Below, piece after piece: positions 16,623 to 24,514 of a stretch of 64,000 nt of DNA. The notes beneath the pieces are model-generated. The model was not told where the DNA came from and did not search any database. It saw only the letters and a program-made list of their open reading frames with translations. The stretch is taken from positions 1 through 64,000 of the forward strand of contig JBLIEQ010000002.1 in the NCBI GenBank assembly GCA_047633175.1. Reading direction: 5' to 3'. The stretch's first letter is position 1; every line of letters starts with the position of its first letter. This stretch comes from Motiliproteus sp047633175 (GTDB lineage: Bacteria > Pseudomonadota > Gammaproteobacteria > Pseudomonadales > Balneatricaceae). Both the position numbers and the translations under genes were made by a program.

Positions 16623-18626
16623 TTAGGGCGCTGCGGCATTTATTACCGAAGATTGCTTCGAACTCGCCCGTTCATTAGGGGTGGTGACTGTAACGGTCAA
16701 CGAACCCGTGGCGTTAGAGCCCCCCTGTGTCAAGGTCACCGAGAGTGTTGAATAGGGCCCCGTGTCATGATCCGGAACGGTAAAGGAGGTCTGACCAGAT
16801 AGCACTCCGGCAGTGGTCGAGAAGGCTACCGTCGAACCACCCGCAGGCGAATTACCATTCTGATCGGTAACCATCGCTGATACGGATTGCGAGCCATTGG
16901 CCAAGTCGATAGGACTGGCTGGCGAGATGCTGATCAACGTAGTCGATGTCGCAGCAACCAAGGTTTGCGAAGCTCTGACATGCACTAACCGCACACAGTG
17001 GCCAAAATTAGTTTCGGCCGCAGCCGTGCAGAGCGCACCATTAAACAGACTGTCTGCCGTTGAATACTGCGCATCACCATCGATATCGAAATAAGGCTCG
17101 GAGGCATCAAATTGACCGTCTTCATCCTCATCAAGATAGGCTTCGGGTAACTGATCTACGGTGCCACGTTCCGAATCATCAAAATAGCCACTGCCATTCA
17201 GGTCAGAAAAGGACTCTTCACCATCCATAAATGCCAGGATGGAGACCTTTCCATTCCCGGGACGCGTACCCCCGCTAATCCACTTAACCGAGCACGATCC
17301 CTTACTGCCTGTTACACAACTGCTCGGTGCCATCGCCCCGCCATTCTCGGAGATAAAGGTCACTGTCGTCCCCTCGACCACTACATTGAAGTGATCGGCC
17401 AGATGAACAGTCGCATCGACTTCAACGCCATCACGATTTCCGGATTCCGGGTTATGCGAACTCAACGAGAGTGAAATACTGTCGCTATCGGGCAAGCCCA
17501 CACTCACGACCAGATTATCCGATACCGTCGAGATAGTGCTTCCCCCCAGATCATGCTCGGCAATTACCCGCACCGTAGCCTGAACCGTACCCGAATGGAC
17601 TGTCGTCTGCACCTCACCCAGGCTGTTTGAGGTAGCGGATGCAGGAGAGAGACTCAGTCCGCCAAGGGTGTTGTTCAGTGAAAAACTGATTAACTTACTC
17701 GCCGCTGGTTTACCGTTGACATCCTTTATTACGAATTTAACAACTGATGATTCTGGACGATCGGTTCTGCCCGTACCTTTAATCGCGATATTACTAGGGG
17801 TAGATGAATCAAACTCGATCGAGCCAGCGCTCGCTGCCGCCACCAAGAGACCCACCGTCGCACTTGAACCGCCGGCAGCCGTTGCAGTAATAGTATCGGC
17901 CCCCTCACAACCATCAGCCCTGTAGGTAGCGGTAGCGACACCATTAACGGTACTAACCGTTGCATCGATAAGAGCCGTACTGTCGGCTACACAGCCTGAA
18001 CTAAAGCTAACTTCAACAGGACTGGTAAAAAGTGAATTGCCATCTGATTGATCAACCACCGTCGCAGTGATGCTCATTGTGCCGCCGGCAGACAGCTCTG
18101 TAGGAGGCTCTATACTGGCTGTCAGGGCACGGTTAACAAAGTTTCCGCCACTGCCTGATCCTAGTGCTATATTGGCAAGATTCGTGCTGAAGGATTTATT
18201 TCCAGTAACGCTGTCCGAATCCACAACGGCAGTCGCGGTGGCCGTAGCAGCCCCTGCAGAGCTCCCGGCTTTAAGCGTGATAGAGGCGACACCCGAGGTA
18301 TTGGTTAAGGCGCTGCCCGAGCTGGGATCCAGCACCCCGATCGCCGCATTACTGAGGGTAAAGTTGACCACTTTCTCGGTGACCGGAACGCCCGCGGCGC
18401 TGAGAACTAGCGCACTCAGGGTGCCTGATTGTGATTCGGAAATCGCCGTCGTGGCGCTACCCAGTGAATCCAGCAACGTAAGACTGAGGGACGGGGATTT
18501 TGAGACTGCCGCTCCTGATCCCGCGCCACCACCAGTCGAACCCCCATCTCCGGTTCCGCCCCCGCAAGCGGTCAGTAGCATCGCAGCAAACAGCAACATC
18601 CAAATACGTAGCAGGGATACTCTCAT
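16623..18626 (-). CDS. Large lipoprotein with bacterial Ig-like (Big_1) repeats
   Basis: 667 residues. Signal peptide and lipobox MLLTAC (lipid C21), then a glycine-rich spacer (GGGTGDGGSTGGGAGSG). At least four Ig-like modules follow, recognisable by repeated phrases of the type VTEKVVNFTLSNAAIGVLDP and SNSLGEVQTTVHSGTVQATV, as in invasin/intimin Big_1 domains. Between about 495 and 550 lies a calcium-loop-like segment with DLNGSGYFDD, DEDEDGQFDASE and DIDGDAQYSTAD. The last module ends close to the C-terminus with no anchor. Likely an outer-membrane-tethered surface protein. A terminator follows; the upstream side has no partner gene. Ligand unknown. Confidence 0.78.
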   Translation of the reverse strand: MRVSLLRIWMLLFAAMLLTACGGGTGDGGSTGGGAGSGAAVSKSPSLSLTLLDSLGSATTAISESQSGTLSALVLSAAGVPVTEKVVNFTLSNAAIGVLDPSSGSALTNTSGVASITLKAGSSAGAATATATAVVDSDSVTGNKSFSTNLANIALGSGSGGNFVNRALTASIEPPTELSAGGTMSITATVVDQSDGNSLFTSPVEVSFSSGCVADSTALIDATVSTVNGVATATYRADGCEGADTITATAAGGSSATVGLLVAAASAGSIEFDSSTPSNIAIKGTGRTDRPESSVVKFVIKDVNGKPAASKLISFSLNNTLGGLSLSPASATSNSLGEVQTTVHSGTVQATVRVIAEHDLGGSTISTVSDNLVVSVGLPDSDSISLSLSSHNPESGNRDGVEVDATVHLADHFNVVVEGTTVTFISENGGAMAPSSCVTGSKGSCSVKWISGGTRPGNGKVSILAFMDGEESFSDLNGSGYFDDSERGTVDQLPEAYLDEDEDGQFDASEPYFDIDGDAQYSTADSLFNGALCTAAAETNFGHCVRLVHVRASQTLVAATSTTLISISPASPIDLANGSQSVSAMVTDQNGNSPAGGSTVAFSTTAGVLSGQTSFTVPDHDTGPYSTLSVTLTQGGSNATGSLTVTVTTPNERASSKQSSVINAAAP

Positions 18627-19359
18627 ACCAATTCCTTTTGATTATCTCGCAAACACGGCTTAACGATTTCCCGTACTAGCCACAACGCTGCGGATACTAG
18701 CACAGGATTTTAATATCTTAAACGAACCCTTAGACCCTGCGCGGGCTTTAGTTATTAAAACGGCGGTCTGACGTAGCCAACCCAAAGCGGTGGCGATGGC
18801 GATGGCGTCTATCTTCTGTACAGAGGTCAGCAGGGCCCTTGTTCTACCTGTTAAAGCCATACTCTTATTCGTTGAATCCAACCCCTGGCTACCGATTGAT
18901 CGTCCGCTAATAAGGCGGCTTTTTATCGGCTATGTACCAGTTAAGTGTTGCGGCCGTTTATTCTGCATTATTGTCTTTTTAATCAAACTCCGGTTCCGCC
19001 TCCCGGCGGCTTCATTTCTTTGTAGCGACAAAGAAAGCGAAGCAAAGGCCGCTCCTGGCCATCCATGGCCCCCCGGCATTCGAACATCCCTGTCCATCAA
19101 AACGCCCCCTACTAAACCGCCCTGCGGGTACGCGCCTGCGGCGCTATAAAACCCAGCCTTAGCACCGTGGGAGGCGACCCACAGGGACGTGGGAAGTGCC
19201 GCTGTTGCAGGAGCCTTCAGCTGCCTGCCTGCAGGCGTTCTTTTGGTTAGCATCACTTACCGGTTGCAACACCTAACTGGTACATAGCCTTTTATCGCTA
19301 TCACTGAACTATCATTACCAAAACAGAGGTTAATAAAAGGTTCAAAACAGGTTAAGGGC
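18627..19359. other. 733-bp intergenic stretch with long repeat copy A
   Basis: No convincing gene. A 73-codon minus-strand frame (18660-18881) has no ribosome site and no recognisable features. The stretch 18934-19158 is copy A of a 225-bp dispersed repeat. The remainder up to zntB contains only short AT-rich sequence before the ATG (AACAGGTTAAGGGC). Confidence 0.6.
18934..19158. repeat. Long dispersed repeat, copy A (~225 bp)
   Basis: Begins GTACCAGTTAAGTGTTGC and ends near AAACCCAGCC. It includes an internal inverted pair around TTTCTTTGTAGCGACAAAGAAA and the segment GGCCATCCATGGCC, itself palindromic. Nearly identical to 20349-20574; the first ~90 bp recur at 24382-24473. Confidence 0.92.
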
Positions 19360-20331
19360 ATGATGGATAATGGTTTAGTGCATGGATTTTTACTCGATGG
19401 CCAGGGAGGACGCAAACGGGTTGGGGTGGATTTTTATTCGCAGTGGCGACCGGATCAGGGGGTGCTCTGGCTGCATTTTGATTACAGCCATCCTGCGGTG
19501 ATCCACTGGATAACGGCAGAGAGCGGACTCGACGCTCTGGCCGCTGAGGCATTGCTCAGCGACGAAACCCGCCCCAGGGCCACGCAACAGGGGGACGCCC
19601 TGCTGATAGCCCTGCGAGGCGTCAACCTGAATCCCGGGTCTGATCCTGAAGATATGGTCAGTATCCGCATCTGGACTGATGGCCAACGTATTATCAGCAC
19701 CCGCCGACGCCAACTGCTTTCTGTAACGGACCTGGTAGGGCTGATAGACAGGGGTGAAGGCCCGAACACTGCGGGTCAGTTTATCGCCATGCTCTCTGAC
19801 CGACTCATCGCGAGGATGAAAAAAACCATCGAGGATATTCAGGATCAGGCCGCCGAGATCGAAGAGCTGATGCTGACCGCCGAGAGTTACGAGCTGAGAA
19901 ACAGGATCTCCCAACTCCGGCGGACTATCATCTCGCTAAGACGCTATCTGGCGCCACAGCGCGAAGCGATGCAGCAGATGACGGCAGCACGTCTCAGCTG
20001 GTTAGAAGAGGGGGATCGTCGTGCCATGGGCGAAGAGGCCGACCACCTTATTCGCTATACCGAAGAGCTGGATATGATCCGCGAAAGAACGGCGGTTTCC
20101 CATGAGGAGCTCGCCAACCGCCTGGCCGAGCAGCTTAACAACCGTATGTACGCGTTATCGATGGTCGCTGCGGTGTTTTTGCCCCTGGGATTTCTGACCG
20201 GTCTGCTGGGGATCAATGTGGGCGGCATGCCTGGCATGGAAAGCAGCTGGGCGTTCTGGATCGTCTGCGCATTACTGCTGGTGACCAGCACCCTCCAGGT
20301 CTGGTTGTTCAGGCGTAAACAGTGGCTATAA
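19360..20331 (+). CDS. zntB: ZntB/CorA-family zinc or divalent-cation transporter
   Basis: 323 residues. A large N-terminal cytoplasmic domain and long helix (RMKKTIEDIQDQAAEIEELM onward) lead to two C-terminal membrane helices (about 265-285 and 296-313) separated by the signature GIN at 284-286 (GLLGINVGG). Family CorA/ZntB forms pentamers; ZntB is a proton-driven Zn uptake system, CorA a Mg channel. The GINVGG loop and overall length favour ZntB. The ATG is doubled (19360/19363). The gene sits alone between two direct copies of the 225-bp repeat. Confidence 0.85.
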   Translation: MMDNGLVHGFLLDGQGGRKRVGVDFYSQWRPDQGVLWLHFDYSHPAVIHWITAESGLDALAAEALLSDETRPRATQQGDALLIALRGVNLNPGSDPEDMVSIRIWTDGQRIISTRRRQLLSVTDLVGLIDRGEGPNTAGQFIAMLSDRLIARMKKTIEDIQDQAAEIEELMLTAESYELRNRISQLRRTIISLRRYLAPQREAMQQMTAARLSWLEEGDRRAMGEEADHLIRYTEELDMIRERTAVSHEELANRLAEQLNNRMYALSMVAAVFLPLGFLTGLLGINVGGMPGMESSWAFWIVCALLLVTSTLQVWLFRRKQWL

Positions 20332-20348
20332 GGTTAAAAATAGGCTCT

Positions 20349-20574
20349 GTACCAGTTAAGTGTTACAGACGTTAATTCTGAATTATGGTCCTTTTAATCA
20401 AACTCCGGTTCCGCCTCCCGGCGGCTTCATTTCTTTGTAGCGACAAAGAAAGCGAAGCAAAGGCCGCTCCTGGCCATCCATGGCCCCCCGGCATTCGAAC
20501 ATCCCTGTCCATCAAAGCGCCCCCTACTAAACCGCCCTGCGGGTACGCGCCTGCGTCGCTATGAAATCCAGCCT
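20349..20574. repeat. Long dispersed repeat, copy B (~226 bp)
   Basis: Same orientation as copy A and almost identical, with a few substitutions in the first 60 bp (TGTTACAGACGTTAATTCTG against TGTTGCGGCCGTTTATTCTG). Together with copy A it brackets zntB as a direct repeat. Confidence 0.92.
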
Positions 20575-20891
20575 GAGGCTGACAGATTCGGATTCACTCG
20601 GCACGTCCCTGTGCCTCACCCTCCGGGCAACCTGCGGTTGTGCAAATCGGCTATCCTGCCGATTTGTCTGCCTCAGCTGCCAGTCTCGCCGTTGCCTGCA
20701 GGGACGCTGGTATGCCGTTGTTGTCGGGAACTGACAACGGCCAATGGCTCGACCCTGCTGGCCTTTTTTAGTCTGTATTTCATCGGTTTAGAAAGGGAAC
20801 CTGGCGCCATCCTGAGGGTGCGACTGCCGTTTCAAGCCTTTCAAAAAGCTACAAAATTACCCAAAAAAAGCCGATCCACAGGGGTGTGCTT

Positions 20892-20915
20892 TTGTAGGTT
20901 AGGCTTTAGCCTGAC
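20892..20915. repeat. Palindromic intergenic element, short copy
   Basis: Reads TGTAGGTTAGGCTTTAGCC then TGACA, the same head as the 13604 element, ending 12 bp before the stop codon of the minus-strand gene at 20927. Confidence 0.85.
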
Positions 20916-20926
20916 AATAACAGCGC

Positions 20927-21301
20927 CTAAAACTCCCTCTGGAACGGCTCAGCTGCGATCAGCTGCTGTAGACGATCCAGCACCTCTGCCAGACGTTTGC
21001 GACCCGCACGATCGAACAGATAGCCGCCGATACCGCTGGCCATCGGCTCAGTATCGGGATCTCCTTCGGTCAGCGCGATGCAGTACAGTCTGATCTGCTC
21101 TAACTCGGGGTCATGGTAGAGCGGGTAACCTATAAACAGGTCCCACTGACTGCGCGAGGCACTGCCCTCAAGCACCGCCTCCAGCAGCGCCACCGCCTGC
21201 TGCCGGGTGGGACGATAGCGGCTGGTACGACTGCGTGACAGCACCCATACCAGCACCGCCATCAACACCAGGGTCAGCATGAAGGTCAATAACAGCTCCA
21301 T
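20927..21301 (-). CDS. Membrane-anchored hypothetical protein
   Basis: 124 residues. One N-terminal transmembrane helix (LLTFMLTLVLMAVLVWVL, about 3-21) followed by basic RSRTSRYRPTR and a soluble cytoplasmic domain containing SQWDLFIGYPLYHDPELEQI and ending in a helix (RLAEVLDRLQQLIAAEPF). The FIGYP.xHDPxLE stretch recurs in small gammaproteobacterial proteins whose function I do not know. It is 33 bp downstream of the DUF2489 gene and probably in the same transcript. Confidence 0.7.
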   Translation of the reverse strand: MELLLTFMLTLVLMAVLVWVLSRSRTSRYRPTRQQAVALLEAVLEGSASRSQWDLFIGYPLYHDPELEQIRLYCIALTEGDPDTEPMASGIGGYLFDRAGRKRLAEVLDRLQQLIAAEPFQREF

Positions 21302-21334
21302 CTTAGGGGATGACCCTATTAACGGCGGAGAGGA

Positions 21335-21808
21335 TTATTGCTCAAAGTGATAGCGGCTCAACGCCTTGGCCGCAATCAGGATCGCCTCCCGGTGCCGCTG
21401 CTCCAGCGTTTCGCGTTCCTGGGTGTATGCGAAACGCTGCTTAATCTTGAGTTTCTTCCACGCATCCAGAATCGGCATATGCTGAGTGGCGTCGTAGATC
21501 TGATTAAAGACACCGAAGCTTTCATGCTGGTGCAGATGGGGCGCCAGGTGGTCGAGTAATTTTTTCAGGCGGATACAGCCTTCGGTCAACTCACACTGGC
21601 CATCAGCCACCGCGGATGAGATCACTCTGATACTCTCGATCAGATAATCACGCTGCTGCTGGGCTTTAACCCGCATCTCATCAAGCACCTGCTGTTGTGC
21701 CTCCCGCGCCTGTCGCTGGGCGCGCAATTGTCGGTTAATCAGCCAGACCAGAGCTGCAATGACGGCAAGTCCCACCCCTATCAATAAATTTTGGTACTGC
21801 TCAAACAT
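21335..21808 (-). CDS. DUF2489 family membrane-anchored protein
   Basis: 157 residues from the ATG at 21808 (MFEQYQNLLIG); an in-frame ATG at 21829 adds seven residues without a better ribosome site. One N-terminal membrane helix (LLIGVGLAVIAALVWLI), then a coiled-coil (QLRAQRQAREAQQQVLDEMR) and an alpha-helical domain with QCELTEGCIRLKKLLDHL and DATQHMPI. This pattern matches my recollection of DUF2489, of unknown function. Pairs with the following membrane protein. Confidence 0.75.
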   Translation of the reverse strand: MFEQYQNLLIGVGLAVIAALVWLINRQLRAQRQAREAQQQVLDEMRVKAQQQRDYLIESIRVISSAVADGQCELTEGCIRLKKLLDHLAPHLHQHESFGVFNQIYDATQHMPILDAWKKLKIKQRFAYTQERETLEQRHREAILIAAKALSRYHFEQ

Positions 21809-21905
21809 TATCAGACTCCTATATATCAAGCCGCCATTGTAACGACTGTCAGTCCATCAGACCAAGCTTGTAACAGCTCAGCAGCCTCCCAGATCCGGGC
21901 CTGGC

Positions 21906-22526
21906 TTAACCGAACGCCAACCAGACACCCACACCCAGCATCAGCGTGCCCGCACAGCGGTTCATCAGCCTGACATTGCCGCTTTTTTTCAGAAAGCGGT
22001 TCAGGGTTTGCCCCCCGCTGGCATAGAGAATAAGGCATAAAAATTCGATCAGCAGGATCAGCGCGACTAAGACAGCTAACTGCGGTACCAGCGGGTCATC
22101 ATCATTAATAAACGGCGGCAGCAGGGAGACGAAGAACGCCCAGCCTTTGGGGTTGGCAACTGCGGTGATGAAGCCCTGAGTGGCCAGCTGAGAGGCGGAC
22201 GCCTCGTTGGCGGTCGACTCGCCCTGACTGAGCGCCATCTTGCCTCTCGAGAGCCATAGCTGGATCCCAAGATATCCAAGGTAGGCGCCGCCAATCCATC
22301 TGAACAGCTCAAAGACTTGAGGGTATTGCAGCATCAGAGCGGCGATGCCGATCACCGAGAGGACCGCGACCAGACCGACACCGACCAGCTCGCCAAGCAT
22401 CATCCAGAGTGTGCGCTTCAGGCCTATCGTCATACCCAGCGTCATGGAGAGCGTCATGCACAGCCCAGGTGTTGCAGAGACCATCACGAACGTAGGGATG
22501 AAGAGTAAGAGGATGGATGACTGCAT
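21906..22526 (-). CDS. LysE/RhtB-family amino-acid exporter
   Basis: 206 residues with six predicted membrane helices and the family signature at the N-terminus (TPGLCMTLSMTLGMTIGLKR, corresponding to the GP.P motif with a G-to-TPG variant). AVANPKGWAFFVSLLPPFI lies in the middle, and the last helix ends LGVGVWLAFG. Exports an amino acid or homoserine-lactone-like metabolite; substrate cannot be predicted. Separated by about 100 bp from neighbours on both sides. Confidence 0.88.
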   Translation of the reverse strand: MQSSILLLFIPTFVMVSATPGLCMTLSMTLGMTIGLKRTLWMMLGELVGVGLVAVLSVIGIAALMLQYPQVFELFRWIGGAYLGYLGIQLWLSRGKMALSQGESTANEASASQLATQGFITAVANPKGWAFFVSLLPPFINDDDPLVPQLAVLVALILLIEFLCLILYASGGQTLNRFLKKSGNVRLMNRCAGTLMLGVGVWLAFG

Positions 22527-22628
22527 AGCACGGTGTCTCTAAAATATTTTGATGCGTTGACGGTTTTTAAGGGTTGAATCCAAGGTACACAGAAAGCCGA
22601 TGAGCACTGTGAATAGATAGGGTCAGTG

Positions 22629-23933
22629 TCAGCGGTATAACCGCAGTTTGGCCAGGTCGGTATCGATCCTGTCTAGAAGCTGTTGGTAGGCGTGGCCCTG
22701 CAGGCCCTGGTAGCCTGTCTGAAACTCCGCCTGAGTCAGCCCTTCGGGTAGTGTATCTATCTCTATCATCAGATCGGATTCACGTAGTGGCTGCTCGAAA
22801 AGTTGCAGGAACGCTACCGCCTGTTCCGGATCGCGACTGGCGCGCTGTGCGAACAGGGTGCCGGCACGATCAGCGGCCAGGTCGGCAAAGCTGAAGCCGC
22901 TGCCCTCTTTGCGGCTGTCGAGGAGTTCTTTAAACTCGCCGATGGCGTGACTAAAGCCGGCATCCGCCAGCACCTGCAATGCGGCTGACACCACAAAGTG
23001 CTGCCGCAGGTCGATCCGGCCCTCCAGCAGAGTACGGTTGTGCACGGGCTGCTGGCGCTGCTGCTCGGTCAGCACCGGTCCGGTCAGCTGCTCCACCTGC
23101 GTACTCCCCAGATAGAGCGCCAGTGCCAGCAGCGCGGCACCCGTCTCCAGATGGGCCTCTTCGGGATCCGCCTGCTGTGCCAGCTGGCGAAACAACGGAG
23201 CGATAAACTGGGTCACCGATAACCACTGCTGCGGCTCAAACAGGGTCGCCTGTTGCTGCAATACACTGTAATAGTGGCTTATACGGCTGTTATCGAGCGC
23301 CGGTTTATCGCTGCTGAAACCCTGAATCCGTGCCAACAATTGCCGGACCTTCTCACTGGCGTTGGTGGGAGGGTGGATAGCCACCGTCAGCTGCTCGGGG
23401 GAGGCCTGAGCCAACCGCAGCGTCAATAGCAGCGTTTGCCGCTGACCCGGTTCAAACAACAGATCCAGCACCTGGGGCAGCAGCAGCTGCAGCAGTGGAT
23501 CCGGAATGCGCAGGCTTCCCAGTTGCAGCTGTTCGATCCGTAGCTGAGCCGAAGCGATCGGCACATGCAGCCGCACAGACAGGTAACGCCCGAAGGGGTT
23601 GTGCGGTACGGCCAGCGACAGGGCAAGATCCAACCCCGCTGGAGTGACGCGAAACTGGCTGAGGAGCTCCGGATAGGCACGGGCGACTAGCGAGGAGACC
23701 GAGTTCAGCTCCGACTGGCTCACCCGGATCGTGCTGGGACGGGAGCGTTTGAGTGCCTTGAGGCTGCGCTGAGCCAGCGCCTTGATCTGATAGACCTGTT
23801 GCGAGCTGGTATCAGGGGGTGCGGCTACCGAAGGCTGGTCGCTGAGCGCCATCGACAGCAAAAGCCCCAGCGCGACGATGCCGATCAGCAACAGCAGCAT
23901 GCTGAGGCGCAGCAGATAACGCAAAATTTTCAG
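22629..23933 (-). CDS. Conserved membrane-anchored hypothetical protein, probable CTG start
   Basis: About 434 residues. A single N-terminal membrane helix (LLLLIGIVALGLLLSMAL) anchors a periplasmic region of two parts: a beta-rich domain to about 190 (FGRYLSVRLHVPIASAQLRI) and a helical domain with DLAADRAGTLFAQRASRDPEQA and LQGHAYQQLLDRID. The helical part recalls a degenerate zinc-peptidase helix but lacks HExxH. Start: the frame is open only from a TAG at about 23939. A GAGGAG site (23940-23945) is six bases before CTG 23933, which would give MKILRYLLRL; the next candidate, TTG 23924, is 15 bases away. Function unknown. Confidence 0.68.
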   Translation of the reverse strand: MKILRYLLRLSMLLLLIGIVALGLLLSMALSDQPSVAAPPDTSSQQVYQIKALAQRSLKALKRSRPSTIRVSQSELNSVSSLVARAYPELLSQFRVTPAGLDLALSLAVPHNPFGRYLSVRLHVPIASAQLRIEQLQLGSLRIPDPLLQLLLPQVLDLLFEPGQRQTLLLTLRLAQASPEQLTVAIHPPTNASEKVRQLLARIQGFSSDKPALDNSRISHYYSVLQQQATLFEPQQWLSVTQFIAPLFRQLAQQADPEEAHLETGAALLALALYLGSTQVEQLTGPVLTEQQRQQPVHNRTLLEGRIDLRQHFVVSAALQVLADAGFSHAIGEFKELLDSRKEGSGFSFADLAADRAGTLFAQRASRDPEQAVAFLQLFEQPLRESDLMIEIDTLPEGLTQAEFQTGYQGLQGHAYQQLLDRIDTDLAKLRLYR

Positions 23934-23961
23934 GGTCTACTCCTCGTGTACATTGACGCTG

Positions 23962-24201
23962 CTAACCGCTCCTGTTTTCCGGGAAGTCGAAACCGTGCAG
24001 CCACTGCAGGGCGCGTGCCTGTGTCTGGAGCGGCAGCGCTTCCAGGATCGAGCGGAGCTGTCCGCGTGGCAGCTGATCCACCGTAAAGGGTGCACTCTGA
24101 CCATACATTCTAGGGGCCTCTGGCTGAGCGGCAGCCAACGGCGGGCTCAGCAGGAGCGCAACGAGCAGCGCGGCCGTCATGTTACTGCGTATCGGACACA
24201 C
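23962..24201 (-). CDS. Small secreted protein, possibly the remnant of a longer exported protein
   Basis: 79 residues from a GTG at 24201 with AAGGA nine bases upstream; an ATG at 24180 lacks a ribosome site. Clear signal peptide (NMTAALLVALLLSPPLAAAQ, cleavage after AAA), then about 54 residues including FTVDQLPRGQLRSILEALPL and ARALQWLHGFDFPENR. That last phrase resembles the start of large secreted proteins in marine gammaproteobacteria, so this may be a truncated N-terminus; that is my inference from memory. Its stop lies 28 bp before the next gene, suggesting co-transcription. Confidence 0.55.
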   Translation of the reverse strand: MCPIRSNMTAALLVALLLSPPLAAAQPEAPRMYGQSAPFTVDQLPRGQLRSILEALPLQTQARALQWLHGFDFPENRSG

Positions 24202-24381
24202 AGGCAGTTCCTTTATCAATCGACCACAAAGAGCCCCCGGAAACCGACTGCGATAGTCACCCTCAGGCAGAGTGAGGCAACGGCAGTCAAGCATCAGAGT
24301 AATAGGGAGATCTTATAGGATAGCTGTCCAGACAAATAGCCCCTGGCACTCGCCCTTAGCACTAGCCTTTAGAAAGGCTAA

Positions 24382-24473
24382 GTACCCGTTAAGTGTTGCA
24401 GAAGTTTATTCTGCATTATTGTCTTTTTAATCGAACTCCGGTTCCGCCTCCCGGCGGCTTTATTTGTGCACTG
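24382..24473. repeat. Long dispersed repeat, partial copy C
   Basis: Matches the first ~90 bp of copies A and B (GTACCCGTTAAGTGTTGCAG ... CCTCCCGGCGGCTTTATTT), then diverges. The 295 bp between nasA and the small secreted gene otherwise hold no gene. Confidence 0.85.
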
Positions 24474-24490
24474 ACGACAAATGCTTTTTT

Positions 24491-24514
24491 TGTGGGTTAG
24501 GCTTCAGCCTGACA
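24491..24514. repeat. Palindromic intergenic element overlapping the nasA 3' end
   Basis: TGTGGGTTAGGCTTCAGCC then TGACA. On the minus strand it supplies the last codons of nasA (reading CQAEA and the TAA stop). The element is therefore partly coding. Confidence 0.85.

Larger units (their letters stand above)
20332..20926. other. 595-bp intergenic stretch with long repeat copy B
   Basis: Contains repeat copy B (20349-20574), then about 230 bp that resembles degenerate repeat-associated sequence (cytosine-rich, with AATCGGCTATCCTGCCGATT hairpin at 20646-20665 and GTTGTCGGGAACTGACAAC at 20719-20737). A palindromic element follows at 20892-20915. A 160-codon plus-strand frame at 20611 runs into the opposite gene and looks spurious. 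Confidence 0.6.

Noticed and set aside
18660..18881. 73-codon minus-strand ORF upstream of the Ig-repeat gene
   Set aside because: No ribosome site, no domain, and it abuts the repeat region.
18930..19256. 108-codon minus-strand ORF covering long repeat copy A
   Set aside because: The frame is the repeat itself and is not kept in copies B and C, so it is more likely a non-coding element.
18934..20574. Composite transposon around zntB
   Set aside because: The flanking repeats are only about 225 bp, contain no transposase gene and show no target-site duplication that I can see.
20611..21093. 160-codon plus-strand ORF
   Set aside because: It crosses repeat-derived sequence and overlaps a convincing opposite-strand membrane protein.
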